From assembly GCA_900316025.1 (NCBI GenBank), contig ONBJ01000004.1, positions 1 through 50,295 of the forward strand: a stretch of DNA of 50,295 nucleotides. The letters run 5' to 3'. Positions 43,947-50,295 of this stretch are shown here, in pieces (the stretch's first letter is position 1; every line of letters starts with the position of its first letter). This stretch comes from an uncultured Eubacteriales bacterium. Lineage in GTDB: Bacteria > Bacillota > Clostridia > Oscillospirales > Acutalibacteraceae. The notes beneath the pieces were generated by a model. That model was given only the letters and a program-made list of their open reading frames with translations, made no database searches and was not told the DNA's origin. Both the position numbers and the translations under genes were made by a program.

Positions 43947-44783
43947 ATGTCACTTAAGCTGATGTACATAACAAACAATCCGCAGGTTGCAAAGATTATA
44001 GACAATGCCGGTGTTGACAGAGTTTTTCTTGACCTCGAAATAATAGGAAAGGAAGAAAGGCAGGGACATCTTGATACTGTAATTTCAAAGCATTCGATAG
44101 ATGATATCAAAAAGCTCAGACCCGTTATAAAAAAAGCTCAGCTTCTTGTTAGGTGTAATCCGGTTCATGAAGGAATGCAGGCTGAAATAGACAGGATTGT
44201 CAAAGACGGTGCGGATATAATTATGCTGCCGTATTTCAGAACAGCCGATGAAGTGAGCAGATTTCTGGAATGCGTAAACGGAAGGGTCAGAACAAACCTT
44301 TTGTTTGAAACTCCCGAGGCAGTCAGAAATGCAGATTCCATACTTGAATTAAAAGGAATAGATGAGGCTCATATAGGGCTTAATGACCTTCATCTCGGAT
44401 ACGGACTGACGTTTATGTTTGAACTGCTTACGAACGGTGTTGCAGAGGGACTTTGCAAAAAGTTCAGAAGCTGCGGCATACCATACGGTGTTGGCGGTGT
44501 AGCCGCACTTAACAAAGGAGATTTGCCTGCGGAATATATAATAGCCGAACATTACAGACTTGGCTCATCATGTGCGATACTTTCAAGAAGCTTTTGTAAT
44601 TTTAAAAAGTTTTCGAGCGTCGAGGAGTTTTCCGCTAAGTTTTTAAAGGGACTGACTGAAATAAGAGGATACGAAAAAGTTCTTGCAAATGAAAATGAAA
44701 TCTTTTTTGAAAATAACCGACTTATGGTAGTTGATAAAGTGAACAGTATAGTTCAGCGTATCAAGGAAAGCAAAATGAATTAA
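43947..44783 (+). CDS. HpcH/HpaI-family aldolase
   Basis: Class II pyruvate-type aldolase, TIM barrel, 278 residues. Arg that holds pyruvate is in LLVRCNPVHEG; metal ligands are the Glu in LLFETPEAVRNAD and the Asp in IGLNDLHLGYGL. The family makes or breaks 2-keto-3-deoxy acids. The start is ATG at 43947, seven bases after CGGAGGG. With a 2-hydroxyacid dehydrogenase next, it may build an acid substituent of the surface glycan; the aldehyde partner is unknown. Confidence 0.85.
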   Translation: MSLKLMYITNNPQVAKIIDNAGVDRVFLDLEIIGKEERQGHLDTVISKHSIDDIKKLRPVIKKAQLLVRCNPVHEGMQAEIDRIVKDGADIIMLPYFRTADEVSRFLECVNGRVRTNLLFETPEAVRNADSILELKGIDEAHIGLNDLHLGYGLTFMFELLTNGVAEGLCKKFRSCGIPYGVGGVAALNKGDLPAEYIIAEHYRLGSSCAILSRSFCNFKKFSSVEEFSAKFLKGLTEIRGYEKVLANENEIFFENNRLMVVDKVNSIVQRIKESKMN

Positions 44784-44834
44784 TTTTTTATAGATAAATA
44801 AATTATGGCTTAAGTTATAATGATAGGAGAATAT

Positions 44835-45779
44835 ATGCAGAATTTAAAGAAAATCAAACTGCTGCTGACGGGTGCTTTCCACTATACTGAGGAACAGCTT
44901 GAACAACTTAAAAATTCAGGATTTGAGATAACCTTTATTCAGGATGAGAGAGTAAAAACTGATATAGACTTTTCAGAGTTTGAAGCTGTTGTCTGTAATG
45001 GGTTTTTTCTGTATAATGATATTGAAAGATTCAGGTCTTTGAAAATGATACAGGCAACAAGTGCAGGTCTTGACAGACTGCCACTTGATTTTATAAAGAA
45101 AAATGGAATAATGCTGAAAAATGCGAGGGGTGTCTACAGCATACCTATGGCAGAGTGGTGTATATGCAGAATACTTGATATATATAAATACAGTTGCTTC
45201 TTTGACGAAAATCAGAAAAACAAGGTATGGCAGAAACACAGAGGACTTAGGGAACTCAGCGGAAAAAGAGCAGTTATTTTAGGAGCGGGTGATGTCGGAA
45301 GCCGTACAGCTGAAAGACTGAAAGCTTTTGGAGTAAAAATAACCGCAGCTGATAAAGTAAAGCCGCAGTATGATATTTATGATGAATACTGCAAAATGGA
45401 AGATTTGGATACAGTATTAAAGGAAAGCGATATAATAATCATAACACTGCCGCTTACAAGTGAAACAAGAGGAATATTTGATGAGAGAAGACTTGGCATT
45501 CTTAAAGCTGACAGTATACTGATTAATATGGCGAGAGGCGGTATAGTAGACGAAAAAGCTTTGGTTTCGGCACTAAAAAAAGGAGCTCCGGGATATGCCG
45601 TCCTTGATGTTTTTGAGGAAGAACCGTTAGATAAAGACAGTATTCTATGGGATACCCAAAATTTGATTATATCTCCGCACAATTCATTTGTTTCAGAAAA
45701 AAATAACGAAAGAATGTTTGAAGTGATATACAAAAATCTGAATGAATATTTTTGTATCGTGCCAAAGTCGGTGAGTTAA
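44835..45779 (+). CDS. D-isomer-specific 2-hydroxyacid dehydrogenase
   Basis: NAD(P)-dependent reductase of 314 residues. The Rossmann motif is AVILGAGDVGSRTAERLKAFGVKITAAD (about 135-160). The catalytic residues are Arg in NMARGGIVDE, Glu in VFEEEPLDKDS and His in ISPHNSF, all in place. It may reduce the aldolase product or pyruvate-like acids. ATG at 44835 follows AGGAGA closely. The next gene's ATG directly abuts its TAA stop. Confidence 0.9.
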   Translation: MQNLKKIKLLLTGAFHYTEEQLEQLKNSGFEITFIQDERVKTDIDFSEFEAVVCNGFFLYNDIERFRSLKMIQATSAGLDRLPLDFIKKNGIMLKNARGVYSIPMAEWCICRILDIYKYSCFFDENQKNKVWQKHRGLRELSGKRAVILGAGDVGSRTAERLKAFGVKITAADKVKPQYDIYDEYCKMEDLDTVLKESDIIIITLPLTSETRGIFDERRLGILKADSILINMARGGIVDEKALVSALKKGAPGYAVLDVFEEEPLDKDSILWDTQNLIISPHNSFVSEKNNERMFEVIYKNLNEYFCIVPKSVS

Positions 45780-46910
45780 ATGCTTGTATACTGGTCTGTT
45801 TTTATATATACAACGATAGTGTCAATTATAGTAAAAAACAACAGCAATAAGACAGAATATTTCAGATCCGGACTGAGTGAAAACACTATAGTTGTAAAAA
45901 GAGTGGGAATATTCGGAGCGTTCATAACTTTTTTTCTTTTGATATATTTTGCAGGTAACAGATGTGACGTTGCGGATTCCGCAGCTTATATGGGTCTGTT
46001 TTATTCTGTCAACGGAAATGTTGATGATATACCGTCTGTTATGGAAGCAGGCGGTAAAGGGCCACTTTTCAATGTTTTTATTATAATATGCAGGAAAGTA
46101 TTTCATATGGAATGGCAGGAGTGGTTTATCACCATAGCTGTTTTTCAGGGCTTTTGTGTTGCAAAGTTTCTCGGAACATTTTCTGATGACTTCAGTTTTT
46201 CGAGCTACCTTTTTATAGCGGATACATCCTTTTACTGGATGCTGAACGGAATAAGGCAGTTTACGGCGGTTTGCATTGTTATTTTGTTTATAGATTTCTT
46301 TTTCAAGAGAAATTGGGTGATATTCCTCCTTTCAGTATATGCTGCTTATTTTATTCATGACAGCGTTGCTGTATGGGTTTTGTTCGGACTTTTTACGCAC
46401 TGGAAGCCGTTTGATATAAAGGCTATGCTTGCCATAACTGCAGCAGCATTGTTCTTTGCCCATTATATAAACAATGATATGGATGATAACGAAAATTATG
46501 CCGGATATTCGGAACAGATGGAAGAAGATGACGGTATAAATATAGTTTCTGTTATTCTGTATTCCATAACACCAGGGATAGCATTTATAAAAAGAAAGAC
46601 ATTGCTTTCAGCAGAACGACCATACTACATAGATATTATGGTAAACCTTTCGATTGCTGTTTTGGCTATAAGTATCATAGGAATATTTACCAGTGGAATA
46701 CTTATAGGACGTATTCCTATATATTTTTCTTTGTGTAATCTGGTTTTGCTTCCATGGCTTATAGAAAACTGCTTCTCGTCAGGTGAGGAGGATTTAATAA
46801 AAAAGGGGTGTTATATAGGCTACTTCTGTTATTTTATATATTTCTGTTATGTTTCAAACGGAGGGCTTACCTATCATTCAAGAAGTCTGCACATTGCTCT
46901 TTACGGATAA
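45780..46910 (+). CDS. EpsG-family polysaccharide polymerase-like membrane protein
   Basis: About ten transmembrane helices in 376 residues. NRCDVADSAAYMGLFY, MEWQEWFITIAVFQ and FYWMLNGIRQFTAVCIVILF match the EpsG/Wzy-like pattern, in which this family polymerises or assembles repeat units at the membrane. It is the only candidate polymerase in the window; no Wzx flippase is seen. It ends 10 bp from the convergent FkbM gene. Confidence 0.82.
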   Translation: MLVYWSVFIYTTIVSIIVKNNSNKTEYFRSGLSENTIVVKRVGIFGAFITFFLLIYFAGNRCDVADSAAYMGLFYSVNGNVDDIPSVMEAGGKGPLFNVFIIICRKVFHMEWQEWFITIAVFQGFCVAKFLGTFSDDFSFSSYLFIADTSFYWMLNGIRQFTAVCIVILFIDFFFKRNWVIFLLSVYAAYFIHDSVAVWVLFGLFTHWKPFDIKAMLAITAAALFFAHYINNDMDDNENYAGYSEQMEEDDGINIVSVILYSITPGIAFIKRKTLLSAERPYYIDIMVNLSIAVLAISIIGIFTSGILIGRIPIYFSLCNLVLLPWLIENCFSSGEEDLIKKGCYIGYFCYFIYFCYVSNGGLTYHSRSLHIALYG

Positions 46911-46920
46911 TATGCTTTAA

Positions 46921-47976
46921 CTATACGCAATATATGTTTGTATCCCATAATGGAATATAAGGGTGATGTCTTAGGAAAAATCTGTAGTCAGGATTTATTG
47001 AGTGGATTAGCAATATCAATTCAAAAAAATCTTCAAATCTGTGGTATGCAGCTATATTGAGCTTTGGCTTGGATTTTCTTAATGTAAGAACTCCGCCGAC
47101 AATCGCTTCCTTTTCATAACCTTCAATGTCCATTTTAATGTATGAAGCATTAAAATGGGCGTTTAATTTATCTATTGTTACAGCCTGAGATGGAGTACCT
47201 TTCATATTTATGCCTGAACTCCGTCCGCTTTCCTGAGAAAACAGGACTGTTCCGTTATTTTTCCAGATTATTTTGTTTTCTGTAAATATGTTTTTCATAT
47301 TGCGAGTGTGTTCATTAAGCTTACGGAAATTTTTAAAATCAGGCTCTACAGCTATAATTTTATTATAACCACCCGAATAGTAAATAAGCTCGTCAATTGT
47401 ATCTCCGTGATATGCACCGAGGTCTATATAGTTTTCGTATGGAGAAGGCTTAATAATATTTTTAAAAATTTCGTCCTTGCTGTCGGTTATATCCCATAAT
47501 AATTCAAGCTTGCCGCTGTAATAGAACCTTACTGTATTTTCAAATACCTGACGTGAACGACTGTCGGTAAGCAAAGAGTACGCACACTCCATTTTTTCGG
47601 TATTTTCAGAGATAAAGCTGTCATCAAATATGCCGCTGCCGAAAACAGGTACATTTGGGACAACAACCTCATGTCTGAGAGAAATATTTTTTATATTTTC
47701 CATTACCTCAGGTATCTGCGTTCCGAATGCTACAGCTATTATAAAATCGTCAAAAAGATTTTCAAAAAAGCTTAATTTATTTACCTTAAATCCACGGTAG
47801 CTCTGACCTCTTACAAAGTCATCGCTTGCCATAATTCCGCTGCACTTAATGCGGAATTTCCCAAAGTTTTCAAGAATTTTATCAGCACCGTTACCCATAC
47901 CGTACAGGATAACGGGCTTGTCTGTTGTGCTGAGATATTCCCATACATTGGTATATTTATCGTTAAGAAAGATCAT
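46921..47976 (-). CDS. FkbM-family methyltransferase with N-terminal Rossmann-like domain
   Basis: 351 residues. The N-terminal part KPVILYGMGNGADKILENF..IMASDDFVRGQSYRGFKV is a sugar-sensing or nucleotide-binding module common in glycan-cluster FkbM proteins. The SAM-binding domain has NYIDLGAYHGDTIDEL, IAVEPDFKNFRKL and YIKMDIEGYEKEAIVGG, with PKLNIAAYH. It probably O-methylates a glycan sugar. ATG at 47976 follows AGGAGAA at 7 bases; an upstream TTG-type extension into the terminator is unlikely. Confidence 0.88.
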   Translation of the reverse strand: MIFLNDKYTNVWEYLSTTDKPVILYGMGNGADKILENFGKFRIKCSGIMASDDFVRGQSYRGFKVNKLSFFENLFDDFIIAVAFGTQIPEVMENIKNISLRHEVVVPNVPVFGSGIFDDSFISENTEKMECAYSLLTDSRSRQVFENTVRFYYSGKLELLWDITDSKDEIFKNIIKPSPYENYIDLGAYHGDTIDELIYYSGGYNKIIAVEPDFKNFRKLNEHTRNMKNIFTENKIIWKNNGTVLFSQESGRSSGINMKGTPSQAVTIDKLNAHFNASYIKMDIEGYEKEAIVGGVLTLRKSKPKLNIAAYHRFEDFFELILLIHSINPDYRFFLRHHPYIPLWDTNIYCV

Positions 47977-48010
47977 AAAATTTCTCCTGTAAAATTTTTG
48001 TTTTGTCAAA

Positions 48011-48041
48011 AATAAAACACGTACCCGTTTTTGGGTACGTG
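48011..48041 (-). terminator. Intrinsic terminator upstream of the FkbM gene
   Basis: On the minus strand a 9-bp stem CACGTACCC/GGGTACGTG (48018-48041) is followed by TTTTATTTTT. It ends transcription of the structured RNA at 48062-48268, unless it acts as an attenuator for the FkbM gene. Confidence 0.75.
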
Positions 48042-48061
48042 CAGATAACATATAAAAAACC

Positions 48062-48268
48062 ATCCCGCTTGACCGTTAGGTGGATATTATAACCTGCCTA
48101 CTAAAAATAGCCAGGTGGGTGTCTAACCTAAATCATTACTGCTCCCAGCATCCGTAATGTATCGTGTACACACGGGAGGTCTGCAAACCGAAACAGGTAA
48201 TCCGACTCCCTTGATGAAAAGTGTAGGGTTATATGAACACCAAAGACGCATCAAGCAGGATATTTTTT
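48062..48268 (-). ncRNA. Structured non-coding RNA candidate, about 200 nt (6S-like?)
   Basis: No gene fits here. Base pairing is extensive. Closing stem ATCCCGCTTGA (48062-48072) with 48251-48261 has one wobble pair. Inner pairings are 48118-48123 with 48236-48241, and 48125-48128 with 48227-48230. Local hairpins: 48092-48096/48112-48116, 48134-48139/48154-48159, and 48174-48178/48206-48210. A minus-strand TATAAT ends 7 bp before the predicted 5' end, and a T-run follows the closing stem. Size, rod-like closing stem and a side hairpin recall Firmicute 6S RNA, but I cannot match a consensus. The plus strand also ends in T6, so orientation is not fully fixed. Confidence 0.5.
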
Positions 48269-48274
48269 AACCTG

Positions 48275-48280
48275 ATTATA
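48275..48280 (-). promoter_or_regulatory. -10 box of the structured RNA
   Basis: Exact TATAAT on the minus strand 13 bp before the closing stem; the -35 region is weak. It sits just after the DUF1292 stop codon. Confidence 0.45.
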
Positions 48281-48306
48281 AAAAGCTTAACCGAAACGAA
48301 AGTATT

Positions 48307-48615
48307 TTATTCGTTATCCTCATCTTCGTCGTCGAAAAGCTCCTCGAAGCGTTTTTCAAACTCATCGGCGAGTTCATCAAGCAATTCTTCGTCCTCGACC
48401 TCAAGAAGGAGTTCTTCACCGTCCTCCTCAACTGTCTGGAAAATGTAATACTCACCCTCAGCCTCAAGCTGCTCCTTAGCGTCATCAAAAACGGGAAGGA
48501 GAGCATAATAAACGCAATCGTCCTTTTCAATGCTGTCTATAATTTCAAACGTATGCTCAACATTATCATCATCAAGAAGAGTAATCAAGTCTGCTTCATA
48601 CTCGTTATTATTCAT
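48307..48615 (-). CDS. DUF1292 protein
   Basis: 102 residues, very acidic. LITLLDDDNVEHTFEIIDSIEKDDCVYYALLPV and EEGEYYIFQTVEEDGEELLLEVED-type strands match the DUF1292/YrzB group, of unknown function, usually near RNA and cell-wall housekeeping genes. The C-terminus is a run of Asp and Glu. ATG at 48615 is chosen because AAAGGA is 9 bases before it; the TTG two codons upstream is too close. Confidence 0.85.
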   Translation of the reverse strand: MNNNEYEADLITLLDDDNVEHTFEIIDSIEKDDCVYYALLPVFDDAKEQLEAEGEYYIFQTVEEDGEELLLEVEDEELLDELADEFEKRFEELFDDEDEDNE

Positions 48616-48646
48616 TTTCAATCAATCCTTTCAAATCTCTAAAGTT

Positions 48647-48675
48647 ATTTTAACCATTTATACGCATTAAGTCAA
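48647..48675 (-). promoter_or_regulatory. Promoter of the DUF1292 gene
   Basis: Minus-strand TTGACT and TAAAAT with a 17-bp spacer, about 30 bp before the ATG. Confidence 0.65.
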
Positions 48676-48764
48676 GTAAAAATTTATTAAAATTATGAAA
48701 AAAATGATATTTTGTGCATTTCCAACAAATATATAAAAATTTTCAAAATTATTCAAAAAAAGTA

Positions 48765-48792
48765 TTGACATTAACTGAAAAGGTGTTATAAT
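48765..48792 (+). promoter_or_regulatory. Consensus promoter of the micro-ORF RNA
   Basis: Exact TTGACA and TATAAT with a 16-bp spacer. Transcription should start near 48799. This is one of the strongest promoters in the window, yet no normal gene follows. Confidence 0.8.
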
Positions 48793-48823
48793 GTAATTGA
48801 ACTTAAGAAAGAGGTACAAACCA

Positions 48824-48835
48824 ATGAGAAGTTAA
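48824..48835 (+). CDS. Micro-ORF 1 (Met-Arg-Ser)
   Basis: ATG AGA AGT TAA with AAGAGG ending nine bases before the ATG. First start after the promoter. Such short frames can release peptidyl-tRNA, as known for bar minigenes of phage lambda; that role here is a guess. Confidence 0.4.
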   Translation: MRS

Positions 48836-48890
48836 GTTTTAGTATTCATTACAACAAAGGATTTAATCAAAGAGTGTGAGGTATACTCCG

Positions 48891-48902
48891 ATGAGAAGAT
48901 AA
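48891..48902 (+). CDS. Micro-ORF 2 (Met-Arg-Arg)
   Basis: ATG AGA AGA TAA with GAGG nine bases before the ATG. The context GAGGTATACTCCGATGAGAAG closely repeats that of micro-ORF 1 and the spacing is identical. Confidence 0.4.
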   Translation: MRR

Positions 48903-48996
48903 TATTTAAACTGGATGTCTGTTGAATTTGCAGCACATCAGGGCAGACCAATAGGCTCAGGTGTGTCTGAAGTCCGGGCAGAAAAATATTATGAAG

Positions 48997-49020
48997 TGAG
49001 GTATATTCCAATGTAATACT
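48997..49020 (+). promoter_or_regulatory. Start-stop element inside a hairpin (Met-stop)
   Basis: ATGTAA at 49011-49016 lies nine bases after GAGG. The flanks TGAGGTAT and ATACTCA can pair with a single bulged G, placing the start-stop in or near the loop and hiding the ribosome site. A bare start-stop with good initiation signals cannot make a peptide, so a role in ribosome binding or RNA accessibility would be needed. Confidence 0.4.
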
Positions 49021-49065
49021 CAGAATTATGCACAAGGAAAATCCGATATGAAAGGAGACAGTCGT

Positions 49066-49155
49066 ATGAGCGAATTAGAACCTGCTTTCGTTAAGGGCAT
49101 TTGCCATATGGCAGGTGTCGGGGATTACGGTCGGAGCGAAGAGTATCGAATTTGA
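49066..49155 (+). CDS. Small ORF of 29 codons (35 codons if started at 49048)
   Basis: ATG at 49066 follows AAAGGAG at eight bases, the strongest ribosome site of the series. An in-frame ATG at 49048 also follows AAGGA by nine bases, giving overlapping starts. The peptide begins MSELEPAFVKG and ends GRSEEYRI, with one Cys and one His in the middle (GICHMAGVG). It has no signal peptide or membrane helix. I recognise no family. Confidence 0.5.
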   Translation: MSELEPAFVKGICHMAGVGDYGRSEEYRI

Positions 49156-49194
49156 GAGTAAAAAAGAGCAGGTATAGAGAACAGTCACCGTAAG

Positions 49195-49263
49195 ATGCGG
49201 GAGGTTGTATTTATCTTTACCTTGATTTTAAACAGTGTCACGATGTGTGAAAGTGATACGTAA
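49195..49263 (+). CDS. Possible hydrophobic micro-ORF (22 codons)
   Basis: ATG AGG-like context is weak; the peptide MREVVFIFTLILN is hydrophobic at first and then polar. GGGAGG lies inside it, eight bases before an ATC. Least supported of the series. Confidence 0.2.
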   Translation: MREVVFIFTLILNSVTMCESDT

Positions 49264-49354
49264 GCTTTGGCAGTATGAAACAATACAACTGAATATTGGG
49301 TACGTAAGGCGTAATTTGTTTTACGCAGAACGAAGATTGTGAGAGTATACACAA

Positions 49355-49372
49355 ATGGCTTCGCAGTTGTGA
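49355..49372 (+). CDS. Micro-ORF (Met-Ala-Ser-Gln-Leu)
   Basis: ATG GCT TCG CAG TTG TGA with GAGAG nine bases upstream, a weak ribosome site but the same spacing as the others. Confidence 0.3.
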   Translation: MASQL

Positions 49373-49499
49373 AATGTGACTGCGGTGTGGCAAAAGGTCA
49401 TACATCAAGCTAAGCATTAAGGAAAAGACGTGTTATTCGTTGACCGATGGTTTGCGGTGGTATAAATTCGTAGCCTAATGTACATTTGGAGATATGCTT

Positions 49500-49532
49500 A
49501 TGAGTTTACAAATCTTTGATGAAATATATTAG
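49500..49532 (+). CDS. Micro-ORF of 10 codons just before the terminator
   Basis: MSLQIFDEIY, with GGAG eight bases before the ATG. Its stop ends directly before the terminator stem, so a ribosome finishing it would cover the stem. This placement could couple translation to termination. Confidence 0.4.
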   Translation: MSLQIFDEIY

Positions 49533-49572
49533 CGACCGACAGTATGGTTTATATGCTGTCGGTCGTTTTTTT
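49533..49572 (+). terminator. Strong intrinsic terminator of the micro-ORF RNA
   Basis: CGACCGACAG (49533-49542) pairs with 49556-49565 around a 13-nt loop, followed by seven T. Confidence 0.9.
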
Positions 49573-49610
49573 GTTTTGTATGATATTTTAGCAAGGTGCG
49601 GAAAACCGTA

Positions 49611-49701
49611 CGATTGCAGCCCGTGGCGGATACCGCCACGAAAAATCGAGCGGAAGCTTGATTTTTAATTTCGGACTTTTGTCCGAAATTGGCTGCAATC
49701 G
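49611..49701. repeat. Four-way-junction palindromic element, copy A4
   Basis: Outer stem CGATTGCAGCC (49611-49621) pairs with 49691-49701. Abutting hairpins are CGTGGCGG with 49633-49640, AAAAATCGAGC with 49656-49666 (one G-T pair), and AATTTCGGAC with 49681-49690. No junction base is unpaired. The 3' flank GCCTGAGCGAAGCCG is identical to that beside A3. It lies between the micro-ORF RNA and the CCA-adding enzyme stop. Confidence 0.9.
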
Positions 49702-49729
49702 CAGCCTGAGCGAAGCCGCAAATTTCAGA

Positions 49730-50295
49730 TTATAAAAGGCTGCTTATTATTTTATATGCGGCATTTTTCAGAGTATCACGGTTATTTTCAAGTGAATTGT
49801 CAAGTACCATTTCAAGCAGAGTGTTTAAAATGATACCTATATTCTTACCTTGGGGAACTCCCATTGAAATAAGGTCATTTCCGTTTATTTTCAGGTCTTT
49901 TACTGAGGTCATCAGCGTATTTTTATTTTTTATATTGTCATATATTTTACGGATTTTATATATTTTTTCCAGTCTTTCGGATATATATTCGGGTGACTGA
50001 GCTTTTACATCGCATTCTTTAAGTTTCAGAAGAAGTTCAAACATATTATGAGAGCCTGTTTTGTATACAGCACGTTTTACGGCTTTTTCTGAAGGTTCAA
50101 TAATTCTGTCATGGTGTCTGACAAGCTCAGAAACTAAATTCTGAGTTTTAGAATCCGCTTTAAGTCTTTGAAGTATATCAAGAGTAATCTGCGAGCCTTT
50201 TGCAGCGTGACCGTAGAAATGTCCGATATTATTTTCATCTTTGGTAAAGGTACAGGGTTTTGCAATATCGTGAAAAAGAACTGCAAGCCTTAGAT
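49730..50295 (-). CDS. CCA-adding tRNA nucleotidyltransferase, C-terminal half (N-terminus beyond the window)
   Basis: Adds or repairs the tRNA CCA end. The visible 188 codons include an HD domain start LAVLFHDIAKPCTFTKD, then NIGHFYGHAAKGSQITLDILQRLK, LVRHHDRIIEPS and a C-terminal helical part with LKINGNDLISMGVPQGKNIGIILNTLLEMVLD, the usual tail of the class II HD-containing clostridial enzyme. The nucleotidyltransferase head lies to the right of the window. An internal ATG at 50044 is not the true start. Confidence 0.88.
   Translation of the reverse strand, partial: LRLAVLFHDIAKPCTFTKDENNIGHFYGHAAKGSQITLDILQRLKADSKTQNLVSELVRHHDRIIEPSEKAVKRAVYKTGSHNMFELLLKLKECDVKAQSPEYISERLEKIYKIRKIYDNIKNKNTLMTSVKDLKINGNDLISMGVPQGKNIGIILNTLLEMVLDNSLENNRDTLKNAAYKIISSLL

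Larger units (their letters stand above)
48799..49572 (+). ncRNA. About 775-nt transcript without a normal gene, carrying a micro-ORF series
   Basis: Bounded by an exact-consensus promoter and a strong terminator. The plus strand contains no ORF above 35 codons. It contains at least five ATG starts with a Shine-Dalgarno core placed 8-9 bases upstream, each followed by a very short frame; the first three are 3, 3 and 1 codons. Local stems are visible, for example GATGT..ACATC near 48914-48939 and CAGAC..GTCTG near 48944-48968. It could be a ribosome-responsive regulatory RNA, a small-protein mRNA, or a large ornate RNA with chance starts. I see no match to tmRNA, RNase P RNA, SRP RNA or a T-box. 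Confidence 0.6.

Noticed and set aside
48062-48268. Cobalamin, M-box or lysine riboswitch
   Set aside because: A GTTAGGTG stretch on the plus strand looked suggestive, but the remaining conserved boxes of those riboswitches are missing.
48233-48448. Ser-rich 71-codon plus-strand ORF
   Set aside because: Antisense to the acidic DUF1292 gene; Glu/Asp codons read as Ser on the other strand.
48832-49035. 67-codon minus-strand ORF across the micro-ORF RNA
   Set aside because: No ribosome site or promoter on that strand, no family features; the promoter and terminator are on the plus strand.
48799-49572. tmRNA, RNase P RNA or SRP RNA
   Set aside because: None of the conserved cores (tRNA-like ends with tag frame, P4 strands, GGAAGGAAGCAGC-type loop) is present.

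Overview
The window looks like chromosomal DNA of a gut-type Firmicute (Clostridia, probably a Ruminococcus/Oscillospiraceae relative). The evidence is moderate AT richness, many TTG starts placed behind strong Shine-Dalgarno sites, the block yggS-sepF-ylmH-divIVA-lspA, the pair holB-ricT, the set miaB-(YlbF/YmcA family)-mutS-mutL-miaA, and a MetY/DtxR neighbourhood. The genus is inferred; no rRNA or other marker in the window fixes it.

Layout. Bases 1-3.1 kb (minus strand) hold a cut-off citrate synthase and ilvB. Bases 3.4-11.2 kb carry the tRNA-modification and mismatch-repair set miaB, a Ric-type YlbF/YmcA protein, mutS, mutL and miaA. Bases 11.3-16.6 kb carry an HlyD-like adaptor, then yggS, sepF, ylmH, divIVA, lspA and a histidine phosphatase. 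A sirtuin on the minus strand is followed by holB, ricT and a Ser-rich anchored protein. Bases 20.6-31.9 kb are a surface-glycan region: five glycosyltransferases of types GT4 and GT2 plus a GT32-like one, an acetyltransferase, a DUF115 protein resembling GT42 sialyltransferases, and a complete kdsB-kdsA-kdsD-kdsC set for CMP-Kdo. A tRNA (CAT anticodon) on the minus strand and another GT4 follow. Next come secA, an AT-rich membrane HNH protein, a MetY-type enzyme, a DtxR-family regulator, two low-complexity membrane proteins, a cyclophilin and htpG. Bases 42.7-48 kb hold a second glycan-related group: acyltransferase 3, HpcH/HpaI aldolase, 2-hydroxyacid dehydrogenase, an EpsG-like polymerase and an FkbM methyltransferase. 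The right end holds two non-coding transcription units, a DUF1292 gene and a cut-off CCA-adding enzyme.

Four things stand out. (1) A complete CMP-Kdo pathway sits in what looks like a monoderm Firmicute, next to a possible CMP-sugar-dependent transferase. (2) Four intergenic elements of 91-99 bp each fold into a four-way junction: an outer stem plus three hairpins, mostly with no unpaired junction bases. Their arm sequences differ completely, yet base pairing is kept. (3) A second repeat family consists of tandem hairpins with swapped arms. (4) A strong-promoter, strong-terminator transcript of about 775 nt has no normal gene but carries a series of micro-ORFs (MRS-stop, MRR-stop, M-stop, 29 codons, 5 codons, 10 codons), most with a Shine-Dalgarno core 8-9 nt before the ATG.

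Pathway logic: KdsD isomerises Ru5P to A5P, KdsA condenses it with PEP, KdsC dephosphorylates and KdsB activates with CTP. The DUF115 protein or one of the GTs would then add the sugar to a surface polymer assembled by the neighbouring GTs.
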